From assembly GCA_003222675.1 (NCBI GenBank), contig QHWT01000051.1, positions 2,088 through 58,329 of the forward strand: a stretch of 56,242 nucleotides of DNA, given 5' to 3'. The stretch is from Acidobacteriota bacterium (GTDB lineage Bacteria; Acidobacteriota; Vicinamibacteria; Vicinamibacterales; 2-12-FULL-66-21). Made by a program: the position numbers and the translations under genes. The notes beneath the pieces were generated by a model that was not told the DNA's origin, made no database searches, and saw only the letters and a list, made by a program, of their open reading frames with translations. Positions within the stretch are counted from its first letter, which is position 1, and each line of letters begins with the position of its first letter. This document shows, one piece after another, positions 29,015-39,398 of the stretch.

Positions 29015-30514
29015 ATGACGCTGTCTGAGACACTCATTCTTGTCCTGTATTTTTTTGTCCTCAGCATTCTCGCGATCTACGGCTGGCACCGGTACTATCT
29101 CGTTTATCTTTACATGAAAAATCGGGATAAGGCCGCGGGGCGCGGCCTGCCGCCGCCTCCCCTGCGCGAGCTTCCACCGGTCACGATTCAGCTGCCGATC
29201 TACAACGAGATGTACGTGGCGGACCGGCTGATCGATGCGGTCTGCGAGATGGCGTATCCGCGCGAACTGCTCGAGATCCAGGTGCTCGACGACTCGACCG
29301 ATGAAACGCGCGAGATCGCGGAGCTCGCAGTGCGGCGTCACGCCGCGCGCGGTTTCAACATCCAGTACCTGCATCGCGTCGATCGCACCGGTTTCAAGGC
29401 GGGAGCGCTCGAGGCGGGACTGAAGGTCGCGAAAGGAACGTTCATCGCGATCTTCGACGCCGATTTCATCCCCCCGGCAGATTTTCTCGCGCGCACGCTC
29501 CCCTATTTCGCGACTCACGACAAGATCGGCATGGTGCAGGCCCGGTGGGGGCACATCAATCAGGACTACTCGCTGCTGACGAAAATTCAGTCGATCCTGC
29601 TCGACGCGCATTTCGTCCTCGAGCACGGCGGACGCAATCGGTCCGGCTGCTTCTTCAACTTCAACGGGACGGCGGGCGTCTGGCGCCGCGAGGCGATCGA
29701 TACCGCCGGCGGCTGGCAGCACGACACGCTCACCGAGGACCTCGATCTGAGTTACCGCGCGCAGCTGATTGGCTGGCGATTCGTGTTCCTGCCCGATCTC
29801 GTGTCGCCGGCCGAAGTGCCGGTCGAGATGACCTCGTTCAAGTCGCAGCAGCATCGATGGGCGAAGGGGTCGATCCAGACGTGCCTGAAGCTGCTGCCGC
29901 GGATTCTTCGCTCGAACCAGCCGTTGAGCGTGAAGGCGGAGGCGTTCTTCCACCTCTCGGCGAACTTCAACTATCTGCTGATGTCCCTGTTGTCCGTGTT
30001 GATGTTCCCTGCGATGTGGGTCCGCTACAACATGGGATGGACCGAGATGCTGCTGATCGACGTGCCGCTGTTCGCGGCGGCGACGCTCTCGGTCTGCAAC
30101 TTCTATATCGTCTCGCAGCGCGAGCTGTATCCAGACTGGCGCTCGCGCCTCAAGTACCTGCCGTTCCTGATGTCGATCGGCATCGGTCTCTGCGTGAACA
30201 ACACGCGCGCGGTGCTCGAGGCGATGTTCGGCAAGCAGAGCGAATTCACGCGCACGCCGAAGTACGGCATCGAGCGCGAAGGAGACGAGTGGGTCGGCAA
30301 GAAGTATCACCAGTCCGTTGGCCTGCAGCCGATCATCGAGCTCGGTCTCGGTCTCTACTTTACCGGCACCGTGTTCTACGCGCTGATCAACCAGATCTAC
30401 GGCACGCTGCCCTTCCTGATGCTGTTCCAGATCGGCTTCCTCTACACGGGTCTTCTATCGATCCTCCAGCAGGTGACGGGCGAGGACGAGATGCAGCCGG
30501 AAGTGGCGAAATAG
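29015..30514 (+). CDS. Membrane glycosyltransferase family 2 (cellulose synthase-like)
   Basis: Processive-type GT2 enzyme of 499 residues. One N-terminal transmembrane helix (about residues 5-28) precedes the cytoplasmic catalytic domain with the D,D,D,QxxRW pattern: VLDDSTD (about residue 92), FDADF (about 150), TEDLDLSYRA (about 240) and QQHRW (about 280). About four transmembrane helices follow in the C-terminal third (about 310-370 and 450-485). It resembles the CESA-like/glucomannan-synthase-type enzymes common in Acidobacteria, making a beta-linked polysaccharide or glycolipid. It stands alone with no PilZ or synthase partners, so the product is unknown. Confidence 0.85.
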   Translation: MTLSETLILVLYFFVLSILAIYGWHRYYLVYLYMKNRDKAAGRGLPPPPLRELPPVTIQLPIYNEMYVADRLIDAVCEMAYPRELLEIQVLDDSTDETREIAELAVRRHAARGFNIQYLHRVDRTGFKAGALEAGLKVAKGTFIAIFDADFIPPADFLARTLPYFATHDKIGMVQARWGHINQDYSLLTKIQSILLDAHFVLEHGGRNRSGCFFNFNGTAGVWRREAIDTAGGWQHDTLTEDLDLSYRAQLIGWRFVFLPDLVSPAEVPVEMTSFKSQQHRWAKGSIQTCLKLLPRILRSNQPLSVKAEAFFHLSANFNYLLMSLLSVLMFPAMWVRYNMGWTEMLLIDVPLFAAATLSVCNFYIVSQRELYPDWRSRLKYLPFLMSIGIGLCVNNTRAVLEAMFGKQSEFTRTPKYGIEREGDEWVGKKYHQSVGLQPIIELGLGLYFTGTVFYALINQIYGTLPFLMLFQIGFLYTGLLSILQQVTGEDEMQPEVAK

Positions 30515-30620
30515 GAGGCAGGAGGCAGGAGGCAGCTCTTTCGGTGTGCTTTGGGTCGCGCGGTTCGGTGGTGTCCCTCCTCGGTGTTCTGTGTTCTGAC
30601 TCCTGCCTCCTGCCTCCTGA
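30513..30620. repeat. Inverted GGAGGCA heptamer pair upstream of citrate synthase
   Basis: A perfect 19-nt inverted repeat built of 7-bp units: 30513-30531 (ggaggca units) and 30600-30618 (ctcctgc units), with a 68-base core. The left arm starts at the glycosyltransferase stop codon and the right arm runs up to the putative -10 box of citrate synthase. Confidence 0.8.
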
Positions 30621-30626
30621 TATGAT
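30621..30626 (+). promoter_or_regulatory. Putative -10 box (TATGAT), citrate synthase
   Basis: TATGAT lies 6 bases before the citrate synthase ATG, a spacing that places the transcription start at or within a base or two of the start codon. No Shine-Dalgarno sequence is present. The DNA where the spacer would be is heptamer array; no good -35 box is seen. Confidence 0.5.
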
Positions 30627-30632
30627 CGCCGC

Positions 30633-31772
30633 ATGTCCGTAGAAGCGCCGAAGCCGAAAGCCGGTTTGGAAGATGTGGTCGCGGCGACCTCGTCGATCTG
30701 TTACCTCGACGGGCAGCGCGGCGTGCTTGCCTACTACGGGTACGACATTCACGATCTCGTGCGGGCGTCGTTCGAGGAGTGCTGCTATCTGCTGTGGCAC
30801 GGGCGGCTCCCCAATCGCGCGGAGCTGGGAGATCTTCAGTCGCAGCTCGCGGCCGCGCGTCCGGTCTCGGAGCCGATGCTGCGGCTGATGAAGCAGTTGC
30901 CCGCGTCAGACGGCATGGACACCCTGCGCACGCTGATCTCCGCGCTCGGTCAATACGATCCCGAGGCAGGAGACAATTCTCAGCAGGCGAACTACCGCAA
31001 GGCGGTCCGCCTCACGGCGCAAACAGCCAGTCTCGTCGCAACCTACGGTCGCCTGCAGGCGGGCGGGGGGCCGATTCAACCCGATCCCGCGCTCGGGCAG
31101 GCGGCGAATTTTCTCTACATGTTGCAAGGCGAGCGTCCGAGTGCACTGGCGACGCGCGCCTTCGACATCGCGCTCGTGCTGCACGCGGATCACGAGTTGA
31201 ACGCGTCCACGTTTGCCGCGCGCGTTGCTGCGGCGACGCTCACCGATTTGTACTCGGCGATCGTTGGCGCCATCGGCGCGCTCAAAGGTCCATTGCACGG
31301 CGGCGCGAACGCCGACGTCATGCGCCTGCTGATCGAGGTTGGTCAGGACGCACCCGCCGAACGGATCGACGACGCGATTCGCGGAAAGCTCGCGCGCAAG
31401 GTGAAGATTCCTGGCTTCGGCCATCGCGTGTACCGCACGGAAGATCCGCGCGCCACCCACTTGCGCAAGATGTCCAAGGAGCTCGGCGAGCGCGCCGGCA
31501 ACATCCGGTGGTACGAGATGTCGCAGCGTATCGAGCGTCTCGTCACCGGAGAGAAGAAGCTTTATCCCAACGTCGACTTCTACTCCGCGTCGACCTATTA
31601 CACGCTCGGGATTCCGATCGACCTCTTCACGCCAATCTTCGCCGTCAGCCGCGTGTCGGGCTGGACCGCACACTGCCTCGAGCAGTACGCGAACAACCGG
31701 TTGATCCGCCCCAGGACGGACTACATCGGGCCGTCATACCCGCAGACGTTTCTGCCGCTGGACCAGCGCTGA
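30633..31772 (+). CDS. gltA: Citrate synthase
   Basis: Condenses acetyl-CoA and oxaloacetate to citrate at the entry of the TCA cycle. At 379 residues it is the short dimeric bacterial type also shared with 2-methylcitrate synthases. Catalytic regions are visible: KGPLHGGANADV (first histidine, about residue 222), IPGFGHRVYRTEDPRA (second histidine, about 264) and YPNVDFYSASTYYTLG (aspartate, about 314). The N-terminus reads LEDVVAATSSICYLDGQRGVLAYYGY. Whether it prefers acetyl-CoA or propionyl-CoA cannot be told from sequence alone; no prpB or prpD is nearby, which favours citrate synthase. Confidence 0.92.
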   Translation: MSVEAPKPKAGLEDVVAATSSICYLDGQRGVLAYYGYDIHDLVRASFEECCYLLWHGRLPNRAELGDLQSQLAAARPVSEPMLRLMKQLPASDGMDTLRTLISALGQYDPEAGDNSQQANYRKAVRLTAQTASLVATYGRLQAGGGPIQPDPALGQAANFLYMLQGERPSALATRAFDIALVLHADHELNASTFAARVAAATLTDLYSAIVGAIGALKGPLHGGANADVMRLLIEVGQDAPAERIDDAIRGKLARKVKIPGFGHRVYRTEDPRATHLRKMSKELGERAGNIRWYEMSQRIERLVTGEKKLYPNVDFYSASTYYTLGIPIDLFTPIFAVSRVSGWTAHCLEQYANNRLIRPRTDYIGPSYPQTFLPLDQR

Positions 31773-31779
31773 CGCGCTG

Positions 31780-31908
31780 TCGGGCGGGGCGCGGGACGCG
31801 TGACGCGGCGGGGCGCGAGGCGCGGGTTGCTCGGAGGACCGGCACTCGAACGCGTCGTGGATTTCCGCACCCCCACGCACCCCGCACCCCGGATCCCGCA
31901 TCCCGACA
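31780..31908. repeat. Degenerate G/C heptamer arrays in the gltA-ada gap
   Basis: Two arrays on opposite strands: 31784-31827 (gcgcggg, acgcgtg, gcgcgag, gcgcggg) and 31867-31908 (cgcacc, ccgcacc, ccggatc, ccgcatc, ccgacat). They could pair loosely. Between them are 39 bases without recognisable signals. Confidence 0.6.
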
Positions 31909-31911
31909 TTG

Positions 31912-31940
31912 GCAATTTTCCCGCGCTGCGCGAAAATTGC
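31912..31940. promoter_or_regulatory. Strong palindrome upstream of ada
   Basis: GCAATTTTC (31912-31920) and GAAAATTGC (31932-31940) are a perfect 9-bp inverted repeat, with an inner CGCG/CGCG pair. It lies 53 bases before the ada start and is AT-rich at its ends, unlike the surrounding DNA. It could terminate gltA or act as an operator for ada. Confidence 0.55.
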
Positions 31941-31979
31941 TCGTCCAGTTCCCGGTAGCGCACAATGGAAGCGGACCGC

Positions 31980-31985
31980 TACTCT
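31980..31985 (+). promoter_or_regulatory. Putative -10 box (TACTCT), ada
   Basis: TACTCT lies 7 bases before the ada ATG at 31993. In the -35 position (31955-31962) is GTAGCGCA, which matches six of eight bases of the E. coli Ada box AAAGCGCA. The pairing suggests a leaderless, possibly autoregulated ada transcript. This is inference. Confidence 0.4.
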
Positions 31986-31992
31986 GCGGGAC

Positions 31993-33036
31993 ATGATGAT
32001 GCTGCCTTCCACCACCGAGATGTATCGCGCGCTTGTCGAACGCGACCAGTCGTTCGAGGGGCTGTTCTTTGCCTGCGTGCGGACGACCGGGATTTTCTGC
32101 CGACCGACCTGCCGCGCGCGCAAGCCGAAGCCTGAGAACGTCGAATTCGCGGCGACCATCCAGGACGCGCTGCACCGTGGCTATCGTCCGTGCCGTGTCT
32201 GCGAGCCGATGTCGGCGGGCGTTGCGGCCCCCAACTGGCTCGACCCGCTGCTCGAGGAGATCAGAACTCATCCCGATCTGCGGATGCGCGATCACGATCT
32301 GCGCGTCCGCGGGCTGGACCCGGTGCAGGTGCGTCGCACGTTCAAGCGAAGCTTCGGCATGACGTTCCAGGCATACCAGCGGGCGTGCCGTCTGGGCACC
32401 GCAATGCGCGCGCTGCACGAGGGTTCACCGACGCTCGATGCCGGCATGGACGCTGGCTTCGAATCCGACAGCGGGTTTCGCGCGGCGTTCGCGCGGGTGT
32501 TCGGCGATACCCCCGGACGCGCGCGCGGGAGTGTGCTGCTGAGCGCGATGTGGATCGAAACGCCACTGGGTCCGATGCTCGCGATTGCGGGGGATCTCGG
32601 ACTCGAGCTGCTCGAGTTCGTCGACCGCCGCGCACTCGAAACGGAGCTGCGCGAACTGCAGCGGACGCTGGGCGCGATCGTCCCGGGCGATCATCCGATC
32701 CTGCGGCAGACCCGCCAGCAGTTGCGCGAGTACTTCGAAGGACGCCGCCGCGCGTTCGACATTCCACTGAATCAGCGCGGATCGGCGTTTCAATTGAAGG
32801 CATGGCGCGCGCTCTGCCAGATTCCATACGGGGAGACACGCAGCTATTCGGACATGGCCCGCGACGTCGGTTCTCCTGCCGCCGTCCGCGCAATCGGTCG
32901 CGTCAACGGACAGAACCGCATCGCCATTGTCGTGCCTTGTCACCGCGTGATTCGTTCGGATGGATCACTCTGTGGCTACGGCGGTGGACGCTGGCGCAAA
33001 CAGTGGCTGATCGACCACGAACGGCTCAAACCTTAG
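31993..33036 (+). CDS. ada: Ada: O6-methylguanine methyltransferase and methylation-responsive activator
   Basis: Suicide repair protein of 347 residues that removes methyl groups from phosphotriesters (N-terminal half) and O6-methylguanine (C-terminal half). The zinc site cysteines are C36, C40, C67 and C70 (GIFCRPTC and CRVC). An AraC-type DNA-binding domain follows (about residues 85-175, VRRTFKRSFGMTFQAYQR). The methyltransferase domain ends with the active-site motif VPCHRV (cysteine 316) and GGRWRKQWLIDHE. The frame extends upstream to 31909, but the ATG at 31993 gives the usual N-terminus and follows a likely -10 box. It is expected to activate its own promoter when C36 is methylated. 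Confidence 0.93.
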   Translation: MMMLPSTTEMYRALVERDQSFEGLFFACVRTTGIFCRPTCRARKPKPENVEFAATIQDALHRGYRPCRVCEPMSAGVAAPNWLDPLLEEIRTHPDLRMRDHDLRVRGLDPVQVRRTFKRSFGMTFQAYQRACRLGTAMRALHEGSPTLDAGMDAGFESDSGFRAAFARVFGDTPGRARGSVLLSAMWIETPLGPMLAIAGDLGLELLEFVDRRALETELRELQRTLGAIVPGDHPILRQTRQQLREYFEGRRRAFDIPLNQRGSAFQLKAWRALCQIPYGETRSYSDMARDVGSPAAVRAIGRVNGQNRIAIVVPCHRVIRSDGSLCGYGGGRWRKQWLIDHERLKP

Positions 33037-33063
33037 AACTCACGGCTCAGGACGGGTTAAGCT

Positions 33064-33087
33064 GCCGGGTCTGAAGACCCGGCCTAC
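33064..33087. repeat. TGAA-centred palindrome with CTAC tail
   Basis: GCCGGGTCT and AGACCCGGC around GA (33064-33083), then ctac. It lies between convergent ada and the permease gene and may act as a two-way hairpin. Confidence 0.75.
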
Positions 33088-33120
33088 CACGTAAGCCAGC
33101 ATGAGCCCTGAGTCATACGC

Positions 33121-35547
33121 CTATTCCTGTCTGAGCGCCGTCGCGGGATCCATGCGCGTCGCGCGCCGGCCAGGAATATAGGATGCGATCATCGTCGCGA
33201 GCAGCAGCAGCGTCGCGACTATCGCGAGCGTCAGGGGATCTGCCGGGTTTGTTCGGAAGAGCAGCGATCGGACCAGCCGTGTCACGGGCAGCGCCAGCAT
33301 GATGCCCGCGGTCAATCCGGCGAGGCCCATCACGGCGCCACCGCGGAGCACCAGGCGGAGGATGTCGATCGGTCGGGCGCCGAGCGCCTGGCGTACGCCG
33401 AACTCGCGCACGCGTTGGCCGACCGCCTGAGCCATCACGCCGTAGACGCCCACAATCGCCAGGAACAGAGCTGACACGCCGAATGCCGCCACGAGCGCCA
33501 GCGTGAAGCGGCGCGTCGCCACCGCCGCTCCGGCAACGTCATCGAGCGTGCGCACCGTGGCGAGCGGCAGTTCGGGATCGAGCTCGTGCACGATGCCCGC
33601 CAGCGGCGCGACGAGCGACCGCGCGTCGCCATCGGCGCGAATCGTGATGAACATGTCTTGCGGGTGCCACATCTGCGCCTGTGGGAAATACACGCCGCCA
33701 GGACGCGCGTCCGACCACGGCACGTCCTTGAGATCGCCAATCACACCGACCACCATAGTCGGTTGATCGCTCCAGAGGTTCAGTCGCGCGCCAACCGCAC
33801 TCTGGGGATCGCCCCAGTACCTTCGCGCGGTCGACTCGTTGATCAGCACGACGGGCGGCGCTTCGTGACCGTCACTTGGTGCGATGTCCCGTCCGGCGCG
33901 GAGCGGCAGGCCGAGCGCGCCGATGAATCCGGGTGTCAGGAAGTGATAGCGCGCTTCCGGCTCCTCGTGTCGCGGAAACTGCCGTCCGATGATGCCGAAC
34001 CCCGTGTTCTCGTCGTATCCGGTCCACGGCAGGTCGCTCGCCAGGCCGGCGCTGCGGACGCCGGGCAACGCGCGGACGCGCGCCGTGAGGCGCTCGAAGA
34101 ACATGGCGGCGGTGGTTTCATGATATCGCGCCACCGGCAGATTGATGACGGCGGTCAGGACGTGGTCGGGACGAAAGCCGGGATCAACGCGCAGCAATGA
34201 CGCGAAACTCCGCAACAGCAATCCGCCCGTTAGCACGAGCACGAACGCGAGCGCGACCTCCGCGGTGACAAGCGCTCGGCGAAGACGGTGTTGCGCGCCG
34301 CCGGGTGCGCCACGACCGCCTTGCAGCGCCGGAGCGACATCCGCGCGTGCAAGCTGGATCGCGGGCGCCAGGCCGAAGAGCAGAGCGGTCAGCGCCGTTG
34401 CGATGACGGTGTACCCGAGCACGACACGATCCACACCGATCATCTGCAGCCGCGGGGTGTCGCTCGGGGCGGACGCCAGCAGTGCATGCACGGCGGCATA
34501 CGCCAGAGCGGTGCCGATCACTGCGCCCACCAACGCGAGCAGCAGGCTTTCGATGACGAGTTGCCGGACGAGACGGAGACGCGTTGCGCCAAGCGCGGAT
34601 CGCACGCCAATCTCCCGCGCCCGTCCCGTCGCCCGTCCGAGCAGCAAGCCCGCCACATTCAGACAGGCGATGAAGAGCAGCACGCCCGCCGCCGCAAGCA
34701 GCGCAAGCAACGTCGTGTCCGATGTCCCGATGATGTCCGCTCGAAGTCCCCGCACGTGCGTAGACCATCGCTCGTTCGTCTCGGGATACTGCGTCGCAAG
34801 TCGCGCGGAGATCCGCTTCACATCATCCTGCGCCTGCGCGGCGGTGACGGCGGGACGCAGCCGGCCGACGACGCTGAGGTAGTGCTGCGCGCGATCGCGC
34901 CGCCCGGGTGACGAGGGCAGCGTCTGCGGCCACCAGATGTCGACGGACCCGCCGTGCGGGTACGACCGGTACGTACCGCCTACGTGCTGCACTCCAGGCG
35001 GAAGCACACCGATAATCTCATATCTTTCGCCCGACAGCGTGACCGTCTTCCCCACCACTGATGGATCGGATCCGAATCGGCGTGTCCAGAGCGGATGCGA
35101 GAGGATGGCCACGCGACTCGCCCCTGGTGTTTCGTCGTCCCGCGTGATGTCGCGTCCGAACAGCGGCTGGAACCCGAGGACCTTGAAGAAGCCCGCCGTC
35201 ACGCGCATGGCGCGCAGCTGCTCGGGACGCTCGCCCCCGAGCTGCAGATCGCTTCGCTGGTACGCGGCGAGCGCCTCGAACGCGCGGGTCTGGCTGCGCA
35301 TCTCGAGGAATCCGGCAGGCGAGACAGGGAACTCAGGAACATCGGGCGGCGATTCCTCGAACACGCGGATCAGCCGATCCGGTTCGGGATAGGGCAGCGG
35401 CTTCAGCAGCACGCCGTGCACTACGCTGAAGATCCCGGTGTTCGCGCCGATGCCGAGCGCGAGCGTCAGCACGGCCACCAGCGTGAACCCCGGTGATCCG
35501 GTCAGCAGCCGCACGGCGTAACGGATGTCCTGGAGAGCGCTGTGCAT
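33121..35547 (-). CDS. ADOP-family giant permease (MacB/FtsX-like, no ATPase)
   Basis: An 808-residue permease with the duplicated MacB-periplasmic-core plus FtsX layout typical of 'acidobacterial duplicated orphan permeases'. It opens [38 protein letters not shown], the family's hallmark start (written here only as [15 protein letters not shown]). FtsX-like transmembrane blocks occur near residues 265-370 and 680-800, each ending in a RE(I/F)GVRxALGA motif ([22 protein letters not shown]). The second half repeats the first. In-frame ATGs at 35592 and 35685 lie upstream in repeat DNA and are unlikely starts. No ABC ATPase or membrane-fusion gene is adjacent, as usual for this family. Substrate unknown. 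Confidence 0.88.
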   Translation of the reverse strand: MHSALQDIRYAVRLLTGSPGFTLVAVLTLALGIGANTGIFSVVHGVLLKPLPYPEPDRLIRVFEESPPDVPEFPVSPAGFLEMRSQTRAFEALAAYQRSDLQLGGERPEQLRAMRVTAGFFKVLGFQPLFGRDITRDDETPGASRVAILSHPLWTRRFGSDPSVVGKTVTLSGERYEIIGVLPPGVQHVGGTYRSYPHGGSVDIWWPQTLPSSPGRRDRAQHYLSVVGRLRPAVTAAQAQDDVKRISARLATQYPETNERWSTHVRGLRADIIGTSDTTLLALLAAAGVLLFIACLNVAGLLLGRATGRAREIGVRSALGATRLRLVRQLVIESLLLALVGAVIGTALAYAAVHALLASAPSDTPRLQMIGVDRVVLGYTVIATALTALLFGLAPAIQLARADVAPALQGGRGAPGGAQHRLRRALVTAEVALAFVLVLTGGLLLRSFASLLRVDPGFRPDHVLTAVINLPVARYHETTAAMFFERLTARVRALPGVRSAGLASDLPWTGYDENTGFGIIGRQFPRHEEPEARYHFLTPGFIGALGLPLRAGRDIAPSDGHEAPPVVLINESTARRYWGDPQSAVGARLNLWSDQPTMVVGVIGDLKDVPWSDARPGGVYFPQAQMWHPQDMFITIRADGDARSLVAPLAGIVHELDPELPLATVRTLDDVAGAAVATRRFTLALVAAFGVSALFLAIVGVYGVMAQAVGQRVREFGVRQALGARPIDILRLVLRGGAVMGLAGLTAGIMLALPVTRLVRSLLFRTNPADPLTLAIVATLLLLATMIASYIPGRRATRMDPATALRQE

Positions 35548-35604
35548 GATGTCGGCTTGGACGGATGGATCACGGGATTGGTTGCTGTCCATTGGGGCTC
35601 GATC

Positions 35605-35620
35605 TCCGCCTGAAGGCGGA
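35605..35620. repeat. TGAA-centred palindrome (TCCGCCT/AGGCGGA)
   Basis: TCCGCCT and AGGCGGA around GA. It is a shorter relative of the palindrome at 12017-12036, and the flanking agccac matches the complement of the flank there. It lies upstream of the permease gene. Confidence 0.65.
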
Positions 35621-35692
35621 AGCCACAAGAGAGAGACGTAACCCGCGCTTCGCGCAGTGAAATTACGCCGTACGCCGCATCCCAATTCCGCG

Positions 35693-35791
35693 CCTCGGGA
35701 CCTCGGATCTCAGACCTCGGACCTCGGATCTCAGACCTCGGACCTCGGATCTCAGACCTCGGACCTCGGACCTCGGACCTCAGACCCTCGG
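35693..35791. repeat. Heptamer array (ACCTCGG/ATCTCAG), 12 exact-length units
   Basis: Twelve uninterrupted 7-bp units from 35700 to 35783, with ragged units on each side. ATCTCAG recurs every third unit at first (ACCTCGG, ACCTCGG, ATCTCAG), giving a 21-bp higher-order repeat. It sits between the divergent permease gene and lepA and ends 16 bases before the lepA -10 box. Confidence 0.88.
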
Positions 35792-35803
35792 CAAGTCTGC
35801 AAA

Positions 35804-35812
35804 TGCTATAAT
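35804..35812 (+). promoter_or_regulatory. Extended -10 promoter of lepA (TGcTATAAT)
   Basis: TG, one base, then a perfect TATAAT (35807-35812). No -35 box is seen; the DNA there is the end of the heptamer array. Transcription would start about 10 bases before the lepA ATG, leaving a leader too short for a normal ribosome-binding site, and none is visible. Confidence 0.65.
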
Positions 35813-35829
35813 TTCCTGTCCCTAACTGC

Positions 35830-37632
<1,803 letters not shown>

Positions 37633-37642
37633 GCCCAGGAAC

Positions 37643-37703
37643 GGCGGACCTCAAGGTCCGCCCTGCCGTACCCTGCACCGCAGGCCGGGTCTTTAGACCC
37701 GGC
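37643..37703. repeat. Pair of TNNA-centred palindromes between lepA and lepB
   Basis: GGCGGACCT/AGGTCCGCC around CA (37643-37662) and GCCGGGTCT/AGACCCGGC around TT (37684-37703), 21 bases apart. Two different arm sequences with the same geometry sit side by side. No T-tract follows. Confidence 0.75.
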
Positions 37704-37738
37704 ATCATGAGCCCTGAGACATGAGCCTCAAACCAGAC

Positions 37739-38437
37739 ATGGCAACAGCCTTCAAGAAATCCGTCCTCCGCGAGTACTTCGAGTCCATCGTCATCGCGGT
37801 GATTCTTGCGCTCTTCGTGCGCACGTGGGTCGTGCAGGCGTTCAAGATCCCGACGGGATCGATGGAGAACAACCTGCTGATTGGCGATCATCTGCTCGTC
37901 AACAAGTTCGTCTTCGGACCGACGCCGCTCGCGATCGGACGCGCGGTGCTCCCGGTCCGCGCGCCGCGCCGCCGCGATATCGTCGTCTTCAAGTATCCCG
38001 ACGAGCCCGATCGCGACTTCATCAAGCGCATCATCGGACTACCGGGCGAGACGGTGGAACTTCGCAACAAGAGGGTCTACATCAACGGACAGCCAATCGA
38101 CGAACCCTACGTGCACTTCCTTTCGCCGCCCTCGAGCGACTACCAGGAAGTGACGTCGTTCGACGTGCGGGAGCGCTACGGCCCGGTGACGGTGCCGGCG
38201 AACCAGTATTTCGTCATGGGAGACAACCGCGACAACTCCCAGGACAGCCGCTACTGGGGGTTCCTGCCGCGCGGGTACATCAAGGGCAGAGCGGCGCTGA
38301 TTTACTGGTCCTACGAATCAGGACGGGAGGACTACATCGACGAAGGTTGGGGCGCCACCGTCAAGCGGCTCGCGTCCGTCGTCGCGCATTTCTTCACGAA
38401 GACGCGCTGGGAGCGGTTATTCCACCAGATTCGCTGA
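37739..38437 (+). CDS. lepB: Signal peptidase I LepB
   Basis: Membrane-bound serine protease that removes signal peptides from exported proteins. It is 232 residues from the ATG at 37739; an in-frame ATG at 37721 would add six residues from repeat-like DNA. An N-terminal transmembrane helix (about residues 15-33) precedes the catalytic serine S41 in IPTGSMENN; the general base is lysine 96 in RDFIKRIIGLPGE, and the box E motif is VMGDNRDNSQDSR. The stop is one base before the next ATG at 38439, suggesting coupling. Confidence 0.94.
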   Translation: MATAFKKSVLREYFESIVIAVILALFVRTWVVQAFKIPTGSMENNLLIGDHLLVNKFVFGPTPLAIGRAVLPVRAPRRRDIVVFKYPDEPDRDFIKRIIGLPGETVELRNKRVYINGQPIDEPYVHFLSPPSSDYQEVTSFDVRERYGPVTVPANQYFVMGDNRDNSQDSRYWGFLPRGYIKGRAALIYWSYESGREDYIDEGWGATVKRLASVVAHFFTKTRWERLFHQIR

Positions 38438-38438
38438 C

Positions 38439-38759
38439 ATGTTCAAGAAGCTGATCAGTCTCGCGATATTCCTGGCGCTCGCGTACGCGACGGTCAACGC
38501 CGGGACCGTCTACATCCGCTATCAGCAGTTCAAGGATGCCGTGCGCGAGACCGCGCTCTTTGCCGGGACCAAAAGCGACGATCAGTTGAAGGCGCGCGTG
38601 ATGGAGCTTGCCCAGCGCGACAACGTGCCGCTCGATCCCGAGTACGTGCACATCGAGCGTGTGGCAGATCGCGTCACGATTACGGCGTCCTACGTCGAGA
38701 TGATCAAGCTGCTGCCCGGCTACGAGCGGCAGTGGCAGTTCGATATCGTCACGCGCTGA
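38439..38759 (+). CDS. Small single-pass membrane protein (DUF4845-like)
   Basis: A 106-residue protein starting one base after the lepB stop. A hydrophobic N-terminal segment (ISLAIFLALAYATVNAG) is followed by a short soluble domain (KARVMELAQRDNVPLDPEYVHIERVADRVTITASYVEMIKLLPG). The pattern resembles DUF4845-type proteins that often accompany lepB, but resemblance is weak. Position suggests a role linked to signal peptidase or the envelope. Function unknown. Confidence 0.75.
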   Translation: MFKKLISLAIFLALAYATVNAGTVYIRYQQFKDAVRETALFAGTKSDDQLKARVMELAQRDNVPLDPEYVHIERVADRVTITASYVEMIKLLPGYERQWQFDIVTR

Positions 38760-38777
38760 GGCGCGTTTACTTTTCCG

Positions 38778-39398
38778 TCAGCGCCGCAGCGCATTCCGCG
38801 CCGTATCCGCGTTTTCCGCCACGCGCCGAACAAGTCTCGCGATTTCTTCCCGCACCTCACCGATGTAATCGGCGTCCTTTACGCTTTCGAGATTAATCTC
38901 GATGTTCAGCCGGGCACCGCGCAGGGCAGCCGTCAGCAGCTCGAGGGCGACCTGCACGTCGCTCGCAGCGGACGGATTGCCGAAGTCGGCGACGACGATC
39001 CCTTCGTTCGCTGCGTCGGCGCAGGCGCGCATGACGTCGAGCGGCGCGGCGATCGCGCTTCGCAGCGCGCTCTGAATCGCAGCGGAACGGCCTGCCTTCG
39101 CCTCGCCGGCTGTCTTCGGACGCTTGTAAGCAGCCATGACGAGGTCGTAGGCCTCGCTGTCGCGGTCGATCAGCACGGCCAGATCTGCGCTCAATGCCGC
39201 GCAATGTCTCCCAGCCTCGCGCAGGATTTCTTCGTCCGCTGCGCCCGACGCGCGCGTCTTGGGGAGCGCTGCGACCATGGCGAGCAGCGACGCCCCTACG
39301 GCTCCGGTAAGCGCCGCCGCCGATCCGCCGCCGGGCGTCGGATCCGGCGAGCGAAACGCCGCAAGAAGGTCAATGACGGTTCGTTCGCTCAGCCGCAC
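38778..39398 (-). CDS. Cyclodeaminase/cyclohydrolase family protein (FTCD C-domain-like)
   Basis: A 206-residue helical protein of the formiminotransferase-cyclodeaminase C-terminal family, which converts 5-formimino- to 5,10-methenyl-tetrahydrofolate, or acts as a methenyl-THF cyclohydrolase. The N-terminus carries PTPGGGSAAALTGAVGASLLAMVA, the typical glycine-rich helix (read as PTPGGGSAAALTGAVGA). It overlaps hutI by ten bases on the same strand, so a role in histidine degradation, handling the formimino group, is likely. No formiminotransferase domain is present in the window. Confidence 0.87.
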   Translation of the reverse strand: MRLSERTVIDLLAAFRSPDPTPGGGSAAALTGAVGASLLAMVAALPKTRASGAADEEILREAGRHCAALSADLAVLIDRDSEAYDLVMAAYKRPKTAGEAKAGRSAAIQSALRSAIAAPLDVMRACADAANEGIVVADFGNPSAASDVQVALELLTAALRGARLNIEINLESVKDADYIGEVREEIARLVRRVAENADTARNALRR

